Origin: Halorussus halophilus
Lineage (GTDB): Archaea; Halobacteriota; Halobacteria; Halobacteriales; Haladaptataceae
Direction of reading: 5' to 3'
NCBI RefSeq assembly: GCF_008831545.1
Contig: NZ_CP044523.1
Span: 2,356,001 to 2,420,000, forward strand
DNA length: 64,000 nucleotides
Below are positions 16,978-24,992 of this stretch, piece after piece. Position numbers and translations under genes: made by a program. The notes beneath the pieces were generated by a model. That model was not told where the DNA came from and searched no databases. It was given only the letters and a program-made list of their open reading frames with translations. Within the stretch, counting starts at the first letter, position 1; each line of letters starts with the position of its first letter.

Positions 16978-17097
16978 TTTTTTCGACTCGGGTGCGCTGG
17001 GGGCCGAAGGCCCCCGCGCACCACTCGTCCAAAAAACGTCGATGAAAAAAGCCACGAGCGAATTCTGCGCGCTCAGCGCGCAGAATTCGCTCGTGTG
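16978..17097 (+). repeat. Dispersed two-hairpin element family II, copy 1
   Basis: Begins with T6 (16978-16983) right after the lipid reductase stop. Hairpin 1 spans 16991-17022 (GGTGCGC and GGGGGCC arms, GAA loop). The A-rich core AAAACGTCGATGAAAA is centred at 17040. Hairpin 2 is a 43-nt perfect inverted repeat, 17053-17095, with 21-bp arms and a single central base. Confidence 0.9.
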
Positions 17098-17230
17098 GAG
17101 TGCACTGGTGCGACTTTCCGCACCGCATGACCCAAACCGAGTCGAAATCGGGGAGTTGACGACGCCTCTAACGCTCGGTGCGATTTACCACCGAAAACGC
17201 CCGGTGAACCAACCATCAAAAGCTCCCCCA

Positions 17231-17365
17231 AACCAATCGATGGGCGGGACTGAAAGGGGCCGAGTGGTGGACGAAGCCCGGAGCCGCAAGCACCGCAGGC
17301 GAAGCCGAGGAGCGCAGAGTGTTCCGCGCGAGTCCACCACTCGGGGGCTTTCGAGGTGGTCAGAG
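17231..17365 (+). repeat. Dispersed structured element family I, copy B
   Basis: AAACCAATC then GGGCGGGACTGAAAGGGGCC at 17244-17261, an 11-bp perfect outer stem (GAGTGGTGGAC at 17262-17272 with 17332-17342), and TCGGGGGCTTTCGAGGTGGT at 17341-17360. The outer stem sequence is unrelated to the stems of other copies but still pairs perfectly. The 540-bp gap 16971-17512 holds only this and the family II copy. Confidence 0.85.
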
Positions 17366-17512
17366 TTCTGTCGATACTCTCAGTCCACGGCGAACGGTCC
17401 GTACAGTTCGAGGCAGTAACGCCAAACCCTGAACAACTGCAATCTAGTACCCCGAGACACACCTTTGATAGCACCCCACACACTCATCCTCTCTCGCGTC
17501 GTATCCCCACTG

Positions 17513-17953
17513 ATGCGCGAGATTCAGACCAAAATCGACATCGACGCCCCGCCGCGCGTGGTCTGGCAAACGCTGACCGACCTGCGGTCGTACTCGGAGT
17601 GGAACCCGCATATCGTGGAGGCCGAGGGCGACCATCTGGAGGGTTCGACGGTCGAGCTTCGAATCGAGCGAGCGGAGGCGAAACCCCGTTCGATGACAGT
17701 GACTGTCACCGACTGCGACAGATATCGACGGCTTCGGTGGGTCGGCCACGTCGTCCATCCGCGGTTGTTCGAGGGGAGACATACCTTCGAACTCGCACTG
17801 CTCAACGAGAACAAAACACGGCTGTACAACTCCGAAAAGGTGTCCGGGCTACTCGCGCCGTTCGTCGTCTCCGACGACACCGCGCGCGACTACGAAGCCA
17901 TGAACGAAGCACTCGCAGAGCGTGCCGAACGACGGGCGGCGGCAGCGACCTGA
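17513..17953 (+). CDS. SRPBCC (START/Bet v1-fold) domain protein
   Basis: A 146-residue protein starting MREIQTKIDIDAPPRVVWQT and continuing LRSYSEWNPHIVEAEG, the classic opening of the polyketide cyclase/SRPBCC superfamily, a hydrophobic ligand-binding cup. It ends EALAERAERRAAAAT, a charged helix. Function is unknown; members bind lipids or small hydrophobic molecules. The start at 17513 is the Met immediately before the conserved domain; an in-frame ATG 48 nt earlier would add an unlikely extension. Confidence 0.85.
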   Translation: MREIQTKIDIDAPPRVVWQTLTDLRSYSEWNPHIVEAEGDHLEGSTVELRIERAEAKPRSMTVTVTDCDRYRRLRWVGHVVHPRLFEGRHTFELALLNENKTRLYNSEKVSGLLAPFVVSDDTARDYEAMNEALAERAERRAAAAT

Positions 17954-18011
17954 GTGGCAGGCCGTTAGAACCGAACGTAGCTATTTCTGTCTTCGGCCCT
18001 AGAACTGCGTC

Positions 18012-19352
18012 ATGCAATCAGGCGCTAGCCGTCGGCAATTTCTCGGTGCCGTCGTGGGCGGGTCGATGGTGGGGCTGGCGGGATGTAGCCAATCTTCGAG
18101 TCAACCGACCGAAACAGGAGGAACGGTGACAGGGACTTCCGAGACGACGCAGGCAGGGGCCGCGCCCAACACTGTCGCGCTCGAAACGCTGGCGACTGGC
18201 TTCGACGCGCCGCTGGACGTGGAGTTCGCGCCCAACACCGACCGGAGATACGTCGCCGACCAAGGAGGTCGCGTCTTCGTCCACGACGACGATGGTCTAC
18301 GCGACCAGCCATTTCTGGACCTGCGCGAGACGGTCGTTTCAGGGAGCGAGACCGGACTCTTGGGCATCGCACTGCACCCCGACTTCGCCGAGAATCGACG
18401 CGTCTTCGTCCGGTACAGTGCCTCGCCACGGTCGGGGACGCCGAGCAACTACAGCCACACGTTCGTTCTGGCGGAGTTCGAAGCGAGCGAGGACGGCACG
18501 CGGGCGAAGCGCGACTCCGAGCGGACGGTGCTAACGATACCAGAACCGCAGGGCAACCACAACGCCGGGTCGCTCCTGTTCGGGCCGGACGGCTACCTCT
18601 ACGTCGGCGTCGGCGACGGCGGGTCCGGCGGCGACCAAGGCACGGGCCACGTAGACGACTGGTACGACCGAGTGAGCGGCGGCAACGGACAGGACGTGAC
18701 CGAGAATCTGTTGGGGAGTGTTCTCCGAATAGATGTAAACAATCGTGAGGACGGGAAGGGCTACGCCGTCCCCGAAGACAATCCGCTGGTCGGGAGCGAG
18801 GGGTTGGCCGAACACTATGCGTGGGGCTTTCGCAACCCGTGGCGGATGTCGTTCGACAACGGGGACTTCTTCGTCGCCGACGTGGGCCAGAGCGCCTACG
18901 AAGAGGTGAGTCTGGTCGAGCACGGCGGCAACTACGGGTGGAACGTCAAGGAAGGCACCAACTGCTACAGCGCGGACGAGTGTCCGAACTCCACCCCAAG
19001 TTCGGTCCGCGGCGGCGAACCACTGCGCGACCCCATCGTCGAGTACCCCCACGACGGTACCGCGGTCAGTGGTATCTCGGTCATTGGCGGCTACGTCTAC
19101 CGCGGGTCGGACCTCCCCGGCTTAGAAGGAACTTACGTCTTCGGCGACTACGCGGCAGGCGGGCGGTTGTTCACTGCAACCCGACCCGACGATGGCGACG
19201 GACTATGGAACACACGAGTCCTCGAAGTCGCTGACGGAGACGCCTCCAAAGTCCAGCGAATCCTCTCGTTCGGGCGCGACGCCTCGGGAGAACTGTACGT
19301 CCTCGGCACGGGGAACGACGGCGGCGGACTCCACCGAATCGTCCCCGCTTGA
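18012..19352 (+). CDS. PQQ-dependent aldose sugar dehydrogenase-like Tat lipoprotein
   Basis: A 446-residue exported protein. The N-terminus has a Tat motif (SRRQFLGAVVGG) and lipobox LAGC near residue 25. The rest is a six-bladed beta-propeller of the soluble glucose/aldose dehydrogenase family: GFDAPLDVEFAPN, ETGLLGIALHPDF, NHNAGSLLFGPDGYLYVGVG (with the catalytic His region), YAWGFRNPWRMSFD, VGQSAYEEVSLVEHGGNYGW, and a closing GELYVLGT. Bacterial members oxidise aldoses with PQQ on the outer face. Whether this archaeon has PQQ is not visible here, so activity is an inference. Confidence 0.85.
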   Translation: MQSGASRRQFLGAVVGGSMVGLAGCSQSSSQPTETGGTVTGTSETTQAGAAPNTVALETLATGFDAPLDVEFAPNTDRRYVADQGGRVFVHDDDGLRDQPFLDLRETVVSGSETGLLGIALHPDFAENRRVFVRYSASPRSGTPSNYSHTFVLAEFEASEDGTRAKRDSERTVLTIPEPQGNHNAGSLLFGPDGYLYVGVGDGGSGGDQGTGHVDDWYDRVSGGNGQDVTENLLGSVLRIDVNNREDGKGYAVPEDNPLVGSEGLAEHYAWGFRNPWRMSFDNGDFFVADVGQSAYEEVSLVEHGGNYGWNVKEGTNCYSADECPNSTPSSVRGGEPLRDPIVEYPHDGTAVSGISVIGGYVYRGSDLPGLEGTYVFGDYAAGGRLFTATRPDDGDGLWNTRVLEVADGDASKVQRILSFGRDASGELYVLGTGNDGGGLHRIVPA

Positions 19353-19359
19353 AAGGTAG

Positions 19360-19512
19360 TTAGGCGTCTTCGGCGCTCTCGCGCAGTTCTTCGACGTGAC
19401 TCTCGACGCGACTCAGCGCGGCGTCGGCATCGACGTAGCCCTTCTCGTACTCGCTGTACACGGTGTCCGTCTCGCGCAGGAACTGCTTCACGGCGTCTTC
19501 CAAATCGCTCAT
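19360..19512 (-). CDS. Small acidic helical hypothetical protein
   Basis: A 50-residue protein from ATG 19512: MSDLEDAVKQFLRETDTVYS, then a KGYVDADAALSRVESHVEEL helix. It is acidic, all-helical and likely a coiled coil. It is convergent with the sugar dehydrogenase gene, 7 bp apart. An upstream in-frame ATG adds 24 basic residues unlike the rest and is rejected. I do not recognise a named family; haloarchaea carry many such small proteins. Confidence 0.6.
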   Translation of the reverse strand: MSDLEDAVKQFLRETDTVYSEYEKGYVDADAALSRVESHVEELRESAEDA

Positions 19513-19616
19513 ACTGCCACGCAAGCGTCTCGGAGAGAAAGGTCTGATGGAGTTGTGGCCAGAGAAGCGAGATGAACAATCCACGTAGCTCGGCCAAACT
19601 TGTGTGTTCCAGCATC

Positions 19617-19746
19617 CGAAGACGCGAGAAATCTGGCCGCTCCGCGGTCAGATTTCTCTGCGTCCCTTTTTTTGATCCACATTTTTTGCGCGAGCGGTGC
19701 CGAAGCGCCGTAGGCGCGCTGGCACCCGAGCGTAAAAAAGTGGTTC
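19617..19746 (-). repeat. Dispersed two-hairpin element family II, copy 5
   Basis: On the minus strand it starts next to the PAC2 gene stop (19747) with T6, followed by a GGTGCC/GGCACC hairpin (about 19695-19728), an A-rich core (complement of 19668-19687, AAAAAATGTGGATCAAAAAA) and GAGAAATCTG...CAGATTTCTC (19626-19658). The core differs from other copies at three positions. Confidence 0.85.
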
Positions 19747-20493
19747 TTATTGGAACATCCGGAGCGGTTTCGCCTGCGAACTCTCGTCGTCTTCGGCTTC
19801 CTGCATGCGCTGGGCGAACTGCTGTTTCTGCTCGGTTATCTCTTCGGCGTGTTCCACGAGGTCGTTGGTGTCCACGTCGATGCCCGCGATGGGGCCGATG
19901 CCGTGTTCGATGAGGATGCGGGCGGCCTCCGGGTCGGGGAACTGCGGGTCGCTCTGGACGACCAATCCGACAGCGTCCAACTCGCGCTTGTTCGCTTCCG
20001 AGAGGAGCGCACCAGTCGGGCCGCTGACCGCGCCGCGCTCGCTGGGAACGCCGACATCGTGTTCGTCCAGCAACGCACCAGCAGTGCCCGTGGCGACGCC
20101 GGTCAACTCCGGAATCTGGTCGGCTTGCTTCTCTTCGGGGAGACCGCTCATGTAGATGGGCGTCGCGTCGTGCTCGGCCAACCACTCGGTGACGCAACTG
20201 GCGAAGTCCGACGCTGCAGAGGCCGAGACCGGAACGTCGCTCTGGAGCGCGAGCAGGTCGCGCTCTTCGTCCACGTAGAGTCGAACCGGAGCGAGTACAT
20301 CTCTGCTGTCTTCCTGATAGACGGAAAGGGGCGGGATACCCTCGCATTCGAGGCTGGCGTAGTAGGTCATGTCGAACGTCTCGACGAGGTGGTCGGTCGC
20401 CAGTTTGCCGACCAGTCCGATGCCCGGGAGTCCCTCCACCATCACAGGTTCGTCAAGTGTCACGCCCTCGGCGTGCACATTCACAGTTGCCAT
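19747..20493 (-). CDS. PAC2 family protein (proteasome assembly chaperone-like)
   Basis: A 248-residue protein with PAC2 hallmarks: VMVEGLPGIGLVGKLATDHL at the N-terminus, SLECEGIPPLSVYQ, and IYMSGLPEE / GVATGTAGALLDEHDVG. The C-terminal part (about 205-248) is a charged helix EHAEEITEQKQQFAQRMQEA. Eukaryotic PAC2 homologues help assemble 20S proteasomes; archaeal members are thought to have a related role but this is unproven. Start MATVNVHAEG at 20493. A family II repeat follows its stop. Confidence 0.88.
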   Translation of the reverse strand: MATVNVHAEGVTLDEPVMVEGLPGIGLVGKLATDHLVETFDMTYYASLECEGIPPLSVYQEDSRDVLAPVRLYVDEERDLLALQSDVPVSASAASDFASCVTEWLAEHDATPIYMSGLPEEKQADQIPELTGVATGTAGALLDEHDVGVPSERGAVSGPTGALLSEANKRELDAVGLVVQSDPQFPDPEAARILIEHGIGPIAGIDVDTNDLVEHAEEITEQKQQFAQRMQEAEDDESSQAKPLRMFQ

Positions 20494-20581
20494 ACTAACC
20501 GATAGTATCAGCGACCGCATAAAGGACGGGGACCGTCCACGGAAAGAGAGTGTCAGGTCGTGGTTCGAACGATTCGTCTGT

Positions 20582-20860
20582 TCACTCGTCCGACGTGTAC
20601 GCCAGTTCCAACCGTAACTTCGCTGTGCAGGAGAGGTCGCTCACGTCCACCTCCATCCAGTCGCGTTGGTCGCCCAAGTAGGCGTTACAGCGGCCCTTCT
20701 CGATGACGTTGTCGAGCGTCGCCGGAGAGCCACACTCCGGGCAGTCGAGGTAGTAGCCCGCCTCGGTTTCGTGCCACGCGTCCGGTTCGAGTTCCATGCG
20801 AGCGAACTCTTCGTTCGCGTTCTCTCCCTCGTCGTCTGCTTCTGCATCGTTTTCCCCCAT
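20582..20860 (-). CDS. Small zinc-ribbon-like acidic hypothetical protein
   Basis: A 92-residue protein, MGENDAEADDEGENANEEF at the start, then GYYLDCPECGSPATLDNVIE and a later RCNAYLGDQRDWMEVDVSDL with a further Cys. CPECG suggests half of a zinc ribbon; RC and SC later could supply the other ligands. The start at 20860 is a choice: Met22 (MELEPDAW) is equally possible, while the upstream extension (MARIVTLLLVVIRA) is hydrophobic and unlikely. Haloarchaea-specific as far as I can judge; function unknown. Confidence 0.65.
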   Translation of the reverse strand: MGENDAEADDEGENANEEFARMELEPDAWHETEAGYYLDCPECGSPATLDNVIEKGRCNAYLGDQRDWMEVDVSDLSCTAKLRLELAYTSDE

Positions 20861-20970
20861 AGCACGGATGACGACGAGGAGTAAGGTAACGATGCGGGCC
20901 ATTCGTCGTGGCCGACCCGACCGCTCGGCTTCCGAAACCCACAAACGCCGCCTGCTCGAACTGCCGGGCA

Positions 20971-21879
20971 ATGGAAGCACTGGAGCGGTACGAGCCGCTA
21001 ATCGAGGACTACGACGCCTTCCGCGAGGCGTGTCAGCGCCCGCTCCCGTCGGTCGTCCGGGTCAACACCATCAAGACGACCGTCGAGCGAGCGAAGCGGG
21101 CCTTAGAGGAACAGGACATCGGATGGGAAGACAGAGAGTGGAACGACACGGTGCTGAAACTCGACACCGACAGTCCCGGCACGACGTGGGCCTCCTTCCA
21201 CGGCTGGATTCACGGCCAAGAGGAGGTTTCGGCGATTCCAGCAGAAGTGCTCGCCCCCGAACCGGGCGAGCGCGTTTGGGACGCCTGTGCCGCGCCGGGG
21301 AGCAAGACAACGCAACTCGCCGCGCTGATGGACGACGAGGGACTGGTCGTGGCCAACGACAACAACCTCGGGCGTCTCTCGGCGCTCCGGTTCAACACCG
21401 AACGACTCGGCGTGACCAACGCCGCCGTGACCAACACCGACTCGCGGAACTTCTCGCTCAAGCCGTTCGACAGCGAACCGTTCGACAAGTCGCTCGTGGA
21501 CGTGCCCTGCTCCTGCGAGGGGACGATTCGGAAGAATCCAACTGCACTCGACGAGTGGTCACTGGGCCACGTCGAGAGCGTCGCGGGGATTCAGAAGGGC
21601 ATCCTCAAGCGCGCGATTCAGGCGACGAAGAAGGGCGGTACCGTCGTCTACTCGACCTGCACGTTCGCGCCCGAGGAGAACGAGGCCGTGCTCGACTTCG
21701 TGCTTGAGGAGGAAGACTGCCGGATGGTCGAGTTCGACATCGACCTCGAATCGCGTCCCGGAATCACAGACTGGGAGGGCGACTCCTACGACGAGAGCGT
21801 CGAGAAGGCCAAGCGGTTCTACCCGCACCTCAACGACACGGGTGGGTTCTTCACCGCGAAACTGGAGGTGGAAGGATGA
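20971..21879 (+). CDS. RsmB/NOP2-type RNA m5C methyltransferase
   Basis: A 302-residue S-adenosylmethionine-dependent RNA cytosine-5 methyltransferase. Motif I (DACAAPGSKTTQLAALM), motif IV with the first catalytic Cys (DVPCSCEGT, about residue 180) and motif VI with the second Cys (VYSTCTFAPEENE, about residue 228) are all present. An N-terminal RVNTIKTTVERAKRAL segment is the family's pre-domain. The target RNA (rRNA or tRNA) is not clear. It overlaps the next gene by 4 bp, and that gene encodes a small partner resembling the C-terminal RNA-binding part of NOL1/NOP2 proteins. Confidence 0.92.
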   Translation: MEALERYEPLIEDYDAFREACQRPLPSVVRVNTIKTTVERAKRALEEQDIGWEDREWNDTVLKLDTDSPGTTWASFHGWIHGQEEVSAIPAEVLAPEPGERVWDACAAPGSKTTQLAALMDDEGLVVANDNNLGRLSALRFNTERLGVTNAAVTNTDSRNFSLKPFDSEPFDKSLVDVPCSCEGTIRKNPTALDEWSLGHVESVAGIQKGILKRAIQATKKGGTVVYSTCTFAPEENEAVLDFVLEEEDCRMVEFDIDLESRPGITDWEGDSYDESVEKAKRFYPHLNDTGGFFTAKLEVEG

Positions 21880-22385
21880 GCCAAAAAACCAACAACGGCC
21901 AGCAGTTCGACCGACTGCCGGAGACGGAGGAAGACCGAGAAGTCGGGGAACGGGCGACGAGAGAGGAAGTAGTGGAATGGTGGGACGAGCGCTTCGAGAT
22001 TCCGCCCGAAACCTTCGAGGAGTTCACCTTCTGGGAGAAGGGCAAAGGCAAAATCTGGATTCTGCACGGGGAAGTCTCCTCGCCGATTCGCATCGAAGCA
22101 CTCGGTATGAAGTTCCTGCGGACGCGCCAGCGCCACTGGAAGCCGACGATGAACGCGGTCCAGCGGTTCGGCCGCGAGGCGAGCAAGAACGTCGTGGAAC
22201 TCGACCGCGAGCAGGCCCGTCGGTTCGCCCGCGGGGAAGACCAGGACCTCGACTGGGAGGGTGACTGGGGCTATCTGGTCGCCGCCCACGAACTCGCTGG
22301 GGAACTGGAACCGCTCGGTGTCGGCCTGTTCTTGCACGGAGAGTTGCAGAGTCCCGTCCCGAAGGGACGACAGCGAGACCTCTGA
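21876..22385 (+). CDS. NOL1/NOP2-associated small protein (PUA-like), DUF7122 type
   Basis: A 169-residue protein whose ATG overlaps the methyltransferase stop (ATGA). It has FTFWEKGKGKIWILHGEVSS, LGMKFLRTRQRHWKPTMNAV, and LVAAHELAGELEPLGVGLFL. This resembles the PUA-like tail found fused to NOL1/NOP2/fmu methyltransferases in other organisms. The tight coupling suggests it supplies RNA binding for the enzyme before it. The family is largely uncharacterised, so this role is inferred from context. Confidence 0.75.
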   Translation: MSQKTNNGQQFDRLPETEEDREVGERATREEVVEWWDERFEIPPETFEEFTFWEKGKGKIWILHGEVSSPIRIEALGMKFLRTRQRHWKPTMNAVQRFGREASKNVVELDREQARRFARGEDQDLDWEGDWGYLVAAHELAGELEPLGVGLFLHGELQSPVPKGRQRDL

Positions 22386-22448
22386 ACTGTCGGAACAACC
22401 AAACTACCGCATCCTCGATATTTTATACCCCGAGTTTGAAAGGGAGGT

Positions 22449-22982
22449 ATGAACCGCCGCGCGCTCCTCGCGACCGTGGTCTCTGGGACGATTGCAGGCT
22501 GTGGCGGGCGCTTGGTCGGACCGGACTTGGACGCCAACGCGATAGCGACCTACCTCCGCGATTACATCAACGAGGCCCGAACTGACCGCGGTGTCGGCTA
22601 TTTCGCCACGGCAGAGAAACTGACGAAAATCGCCCGTTACCACGCGGAAGACATGCTCGAAGACTCGTACTTCCACATGACTTCGCCCGACGGCGAATCA
22701 CTCCCGGACCGCTATCGGAAGTTCGACTTCTCGTGTGGCGGCGTCCCCAAAGAGTCGCGCGGACCGCGCGTCGGCAACGCCGTCCTGTTCAGGATTCGGT
22801 TCGAGTCCGAGTCGTACACGGAGCGAACGATAGCCCAGAAGTTGTTCGACCACCTGTTGAAGAGCAAGGAGAAGAAAGAACTCGCGTTCTGGGACTTCTG
22901 GGACTCCCAAGGCACTGGCGCGGCCGTCGGCACAGACCGAGCAGGTCGGACGCTGGTGTACGCTGCCCAGTACTACTGTTGA
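22449..22982 (+). CDS. CAP/SCP-domain lipoprotein
   Basis: A 177-residue protein with a lipobox (MNRRALLATVVSGTIAGC, Cys at about residue 18) and a Tat-like NRR. The rest matches the CAP (cysteine-rich secretory/pathogenesis-related 1) fold: YINEARTDRGVGYFATAEKL, ARYHAEDMLEDSYFHMTSPD. Prokaryotic CAP proteins are extracellular and of unsettled activity. A good Shine-Dalgarno GGGAGGT precedes ATG 22449 and a TATTTTATA box lies near 22417. Its last 10 bp overlap the convergent Bax1 gene. Confidence 0.85.
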   Translation: MNRRALLATVVSGTIAGCGGRLVGPDLDANAIATYLRDYINEARTDRGVGYFATAEKLTKIARYHAEDMLEDSYFHMTSPDGESLPDRYRKFDFSCGGVPKESRGPRVGNAVLFRIRFESESYTERTIAQKLFDHLLKSKEKKELAFWDFWDSQGTGAAVGTDRAGRTLVYAAQYYC

Positions 22983-24493
22983 GACTTCTCTCGGACGGTC
23001 CCACCACTCAGTCCGTCCCACTCGACCGCAAAACCTACTTCCGACAGCACTGCGCTGGCGTCTTCGACGCCGAACTCCGCAAGCAGCGACTCGACTTCCC
23101 CGAGCGCCATTCCCGCCTCGATTTCGTCTGCCAGTTCCGCGAGAACCGAAGGGCGAATCAGCGTTCGACCCACCAGTTCGTGGTCTGGGAACGCCTTCCC
23201 TTCGATTGCTTCCTCACCGACACCGTACTCGGCGGCGAGCGTTTCGAGAGAAACGGCGTCGGCATCGGGAGACAACTCTTCGGGTAAATCAGCCGCGCTC
23301 TCGGCGACCAACTCGTCTTCGTATCGCCGGAGGGCGTCGCGTACGTCCTTCAGTCGAATCGTCTTCGAGTAGGGAATCGCGCGGTGGTCGCGGGCCTCGA
23401 TGCGCTCGCCGACGCCCAGACTCTCGTCCACCGCGACGAGCAGTTCCACGTCCTCGACCTGTTCCAGTTGTCCCAACTTCTTCTTGACGTACTCTGGCGT
23501 CCAGAAGCCCATGACTTCGAAGAAGATGCGGAAGTCCACGTGCTGATAGTCGAACGCGAAGTCCGGAATCATCACTCGCGCACCAGTTTCGAGGGGTTCC
23601 GGTTCACGTACGAGGTCCCAGTCTAAGTCGAGCGAGTCGAATCGCGTGGCGAAGTCGGCCTCGACGCCGCTGTCGAACGTGACCCCCGCGACTGGTTCGA
23701 CGCCCGGCACGCCCACTGGGTCCGAGTCAGTCAGTGACAGTTCGCGGTCCGTGCCGTAGTCGTCGATGGTCGCAACGAGAGACCACGAGTCGGCTTTGGC
23801 GATAGTTCGAAGTAGGCGCGCGAAGCGAGTGCCGTAGCGTCGTGTCGAGCGAAAGAGCGAGTCAGGGCCTGTGACGACGACCTCTCTTCCGTCGTCCGTC
23901 TTGCGAATCTCGTACATCAGTCGGAGTCGCTTGACGGCCGAGACGAGCGCCTTGGGGTCAGAACTCCGGACGCGCAACTCGGTCGCGTCGAACAGCGCGG
24001 TCTGGGCCAGCGAGAGGTTGTACTGCGCGAGCAGTTCGTCGGGACTCCATCGCGGGTCGAACTCGGTCAGAATCTGGCGCTCGTCCAAGTCGGCGTACAG
24101 CGAGCCAGCAACTGCCTCGGCGTCAGTGTCTCCGCCTGTGAGTCGGTCGCTGGCGCGTTCGAGTGCCACCGTTCGTTCCTCCTCGGAGACGACGCCGACG
24201 GCTTCTGCTTCCGCGAACGCGACTCGACGGGCGCGTTCGGGGGCGACCGGGGCTTGGGTCTCGAAGACTGCCTCTCGTCTGAGCAACTTCGCGAAGCCCC
24301 GAACGAGTTTGAAGTCGTCCGCCTCGCCTTCGAGGTCCGAGAGCGCGCCGTCGAGCGTCGCCCGCGTCTCGCCGACGCTCCCCTGAAACGTCCCGAGGAC
24401 CCGCGCGGCCAGCGGCCGGTGTTCGCGCTCGGCGAACTGGGGGTGGAAGCCACCACCAGCGCGCGAGACCCGCAACAGGTCCTTCGTGAGCAT
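22973..24493 (-). CDS. Bax1-like (DUF790) nuclease, partner of XPB
   Basis: A 506-residue protein starting MLTKDLLRVSRAGGGFHPQF, the typical opening of the archaeal Bax1/DUF790 family. The central part has LFDATELRVRSSDP and LFRSTRRYGTRFARLL. In the C-terminal part, VMIPDFAFDYQ and DFRIFFEVMGFWTPEYVKKKL form the PD-(D/E)XK-like nuclease core. Bax1 binds XPB helicase and together they open and cut DNA bubbles in nucleotide excision repair. The XPB gene lies next on the same strand but is separated by an opposite-strand lipoprotein gene. Start 24493 chosen at the conserved MLTKDLL. Confidence 0.85.
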   Translation of the reverse strand: MLTKDLLRVSRAGGGFHPQFAEREHRPLAARVLGTFQGSVGETRATLDGALSDLEGEADDFKLVRGFAKLLRREAVFETQAPVAPERARRVAFAEAEAVGVVSEEERTVALERASDRLTGGDTDAEAVAGSLYADLDERQILTEFDPRWSPDELLAQYNLSLAQTALFDATELRVRSSDPKALVSAVKRLRLMYEIRKTDDGREVVVTGPDSLFRSTRRYGTRFARLLRTIAKADSWSLVATIDDYGTDRELSLTDSDPVGVPGVEPVAGVTFDSGVEADFATRFDSLDLDWDLVREPEPLETGARVMIPDFAFDYQHVDFRIFFEVMGFWTPEYVKKKLGQLEQVEDVELLVAVDESLGVGERIEARDHRAIPYSKTIRLKDVRDALRRYEDELVAESAADLPEELSPDADAVSLETLAAEYGVGEEAIEGKAFPDHELVGRTLIRPSVLAELADEIEAGMALGEVESLLAEFGVEDASAVLSEVGFAVEWDGLSGGTVREKSQQ

Positions 24494-24564
24494 ACCGACT
24501 ACTCGGGGAGGCTGGTACAAAAGCGGTCGGAAGCAGAAGACTCATTCCGCTGGACTGGGACGCG

Positions 24565-24969
24565 ATGGACATGCGCCGACGAGACACGTTACGCACGGCC
24601 GGGTCGGTCCTCGCAGTCGGAACGCTCCTCCCGCTCGCTGGCTGTTCCGGGAACGACGAGGAGAACGGAGCCTCCTCGCTCACGGTCAAGTCCTTCGACT
24701 ACGCGAAGGGCGATTCGGGGAACCTCGTCGTCCCCATCACCGTGAAGAACAGCGCCGACTCGAAGGCGAGCGGGACGCTCGACGTCGATGTGAAAGCGAG
24801 CAAGAAGACGAGCGAGAACGGGAGCGACAGCGGCGGAACTGTATCGAGTCGCAAATCGCTCGACGTCACCGTTCCTGGGGGCGAGACGAAGCAGTTCGAG
24901 GTGTCGTTCGGCTTCACGGTCGAGCAGTTCAAGCGAAAGGGCAGCCTCGATATCGACTTGCGGACCTGA
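24565..24969 (+). CDS. Tat lipoprotein with FxLYD/CARDB-like beta domain
   Basis: A 134-residue exported protein. Signal: MDMRRRDTLRTAGSVLAVG ending in lipobox LAGC at about residue 27. After a short acidic linker there is one beta-sandwich-like domain with GNLVVPITVKNSADSKASGT and PGGETKQFEVSFGFT, as in FxLYD/DUF-type extracellular domains. It lies between bax1 and xpb on the opposite strand. The function is unknown. Met3 (MRRRDT) is an equally good start. Confidence 0.75.
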   Translation: MDMRRRDTLRTAGSVLAVGTLLPLAGCSGNDEENGASSLTVKSFDYAKGDSGNLVVPITVKNSADSKASGTLDVDVKASKKTSENGSDSGGTVSSRKSLDVTVPGGETKQFEVSFGFTVEQFKRKGSLDIDLRT

Positions 24970-24992
24970 GAACAGGTATCGTCATCTCGTTC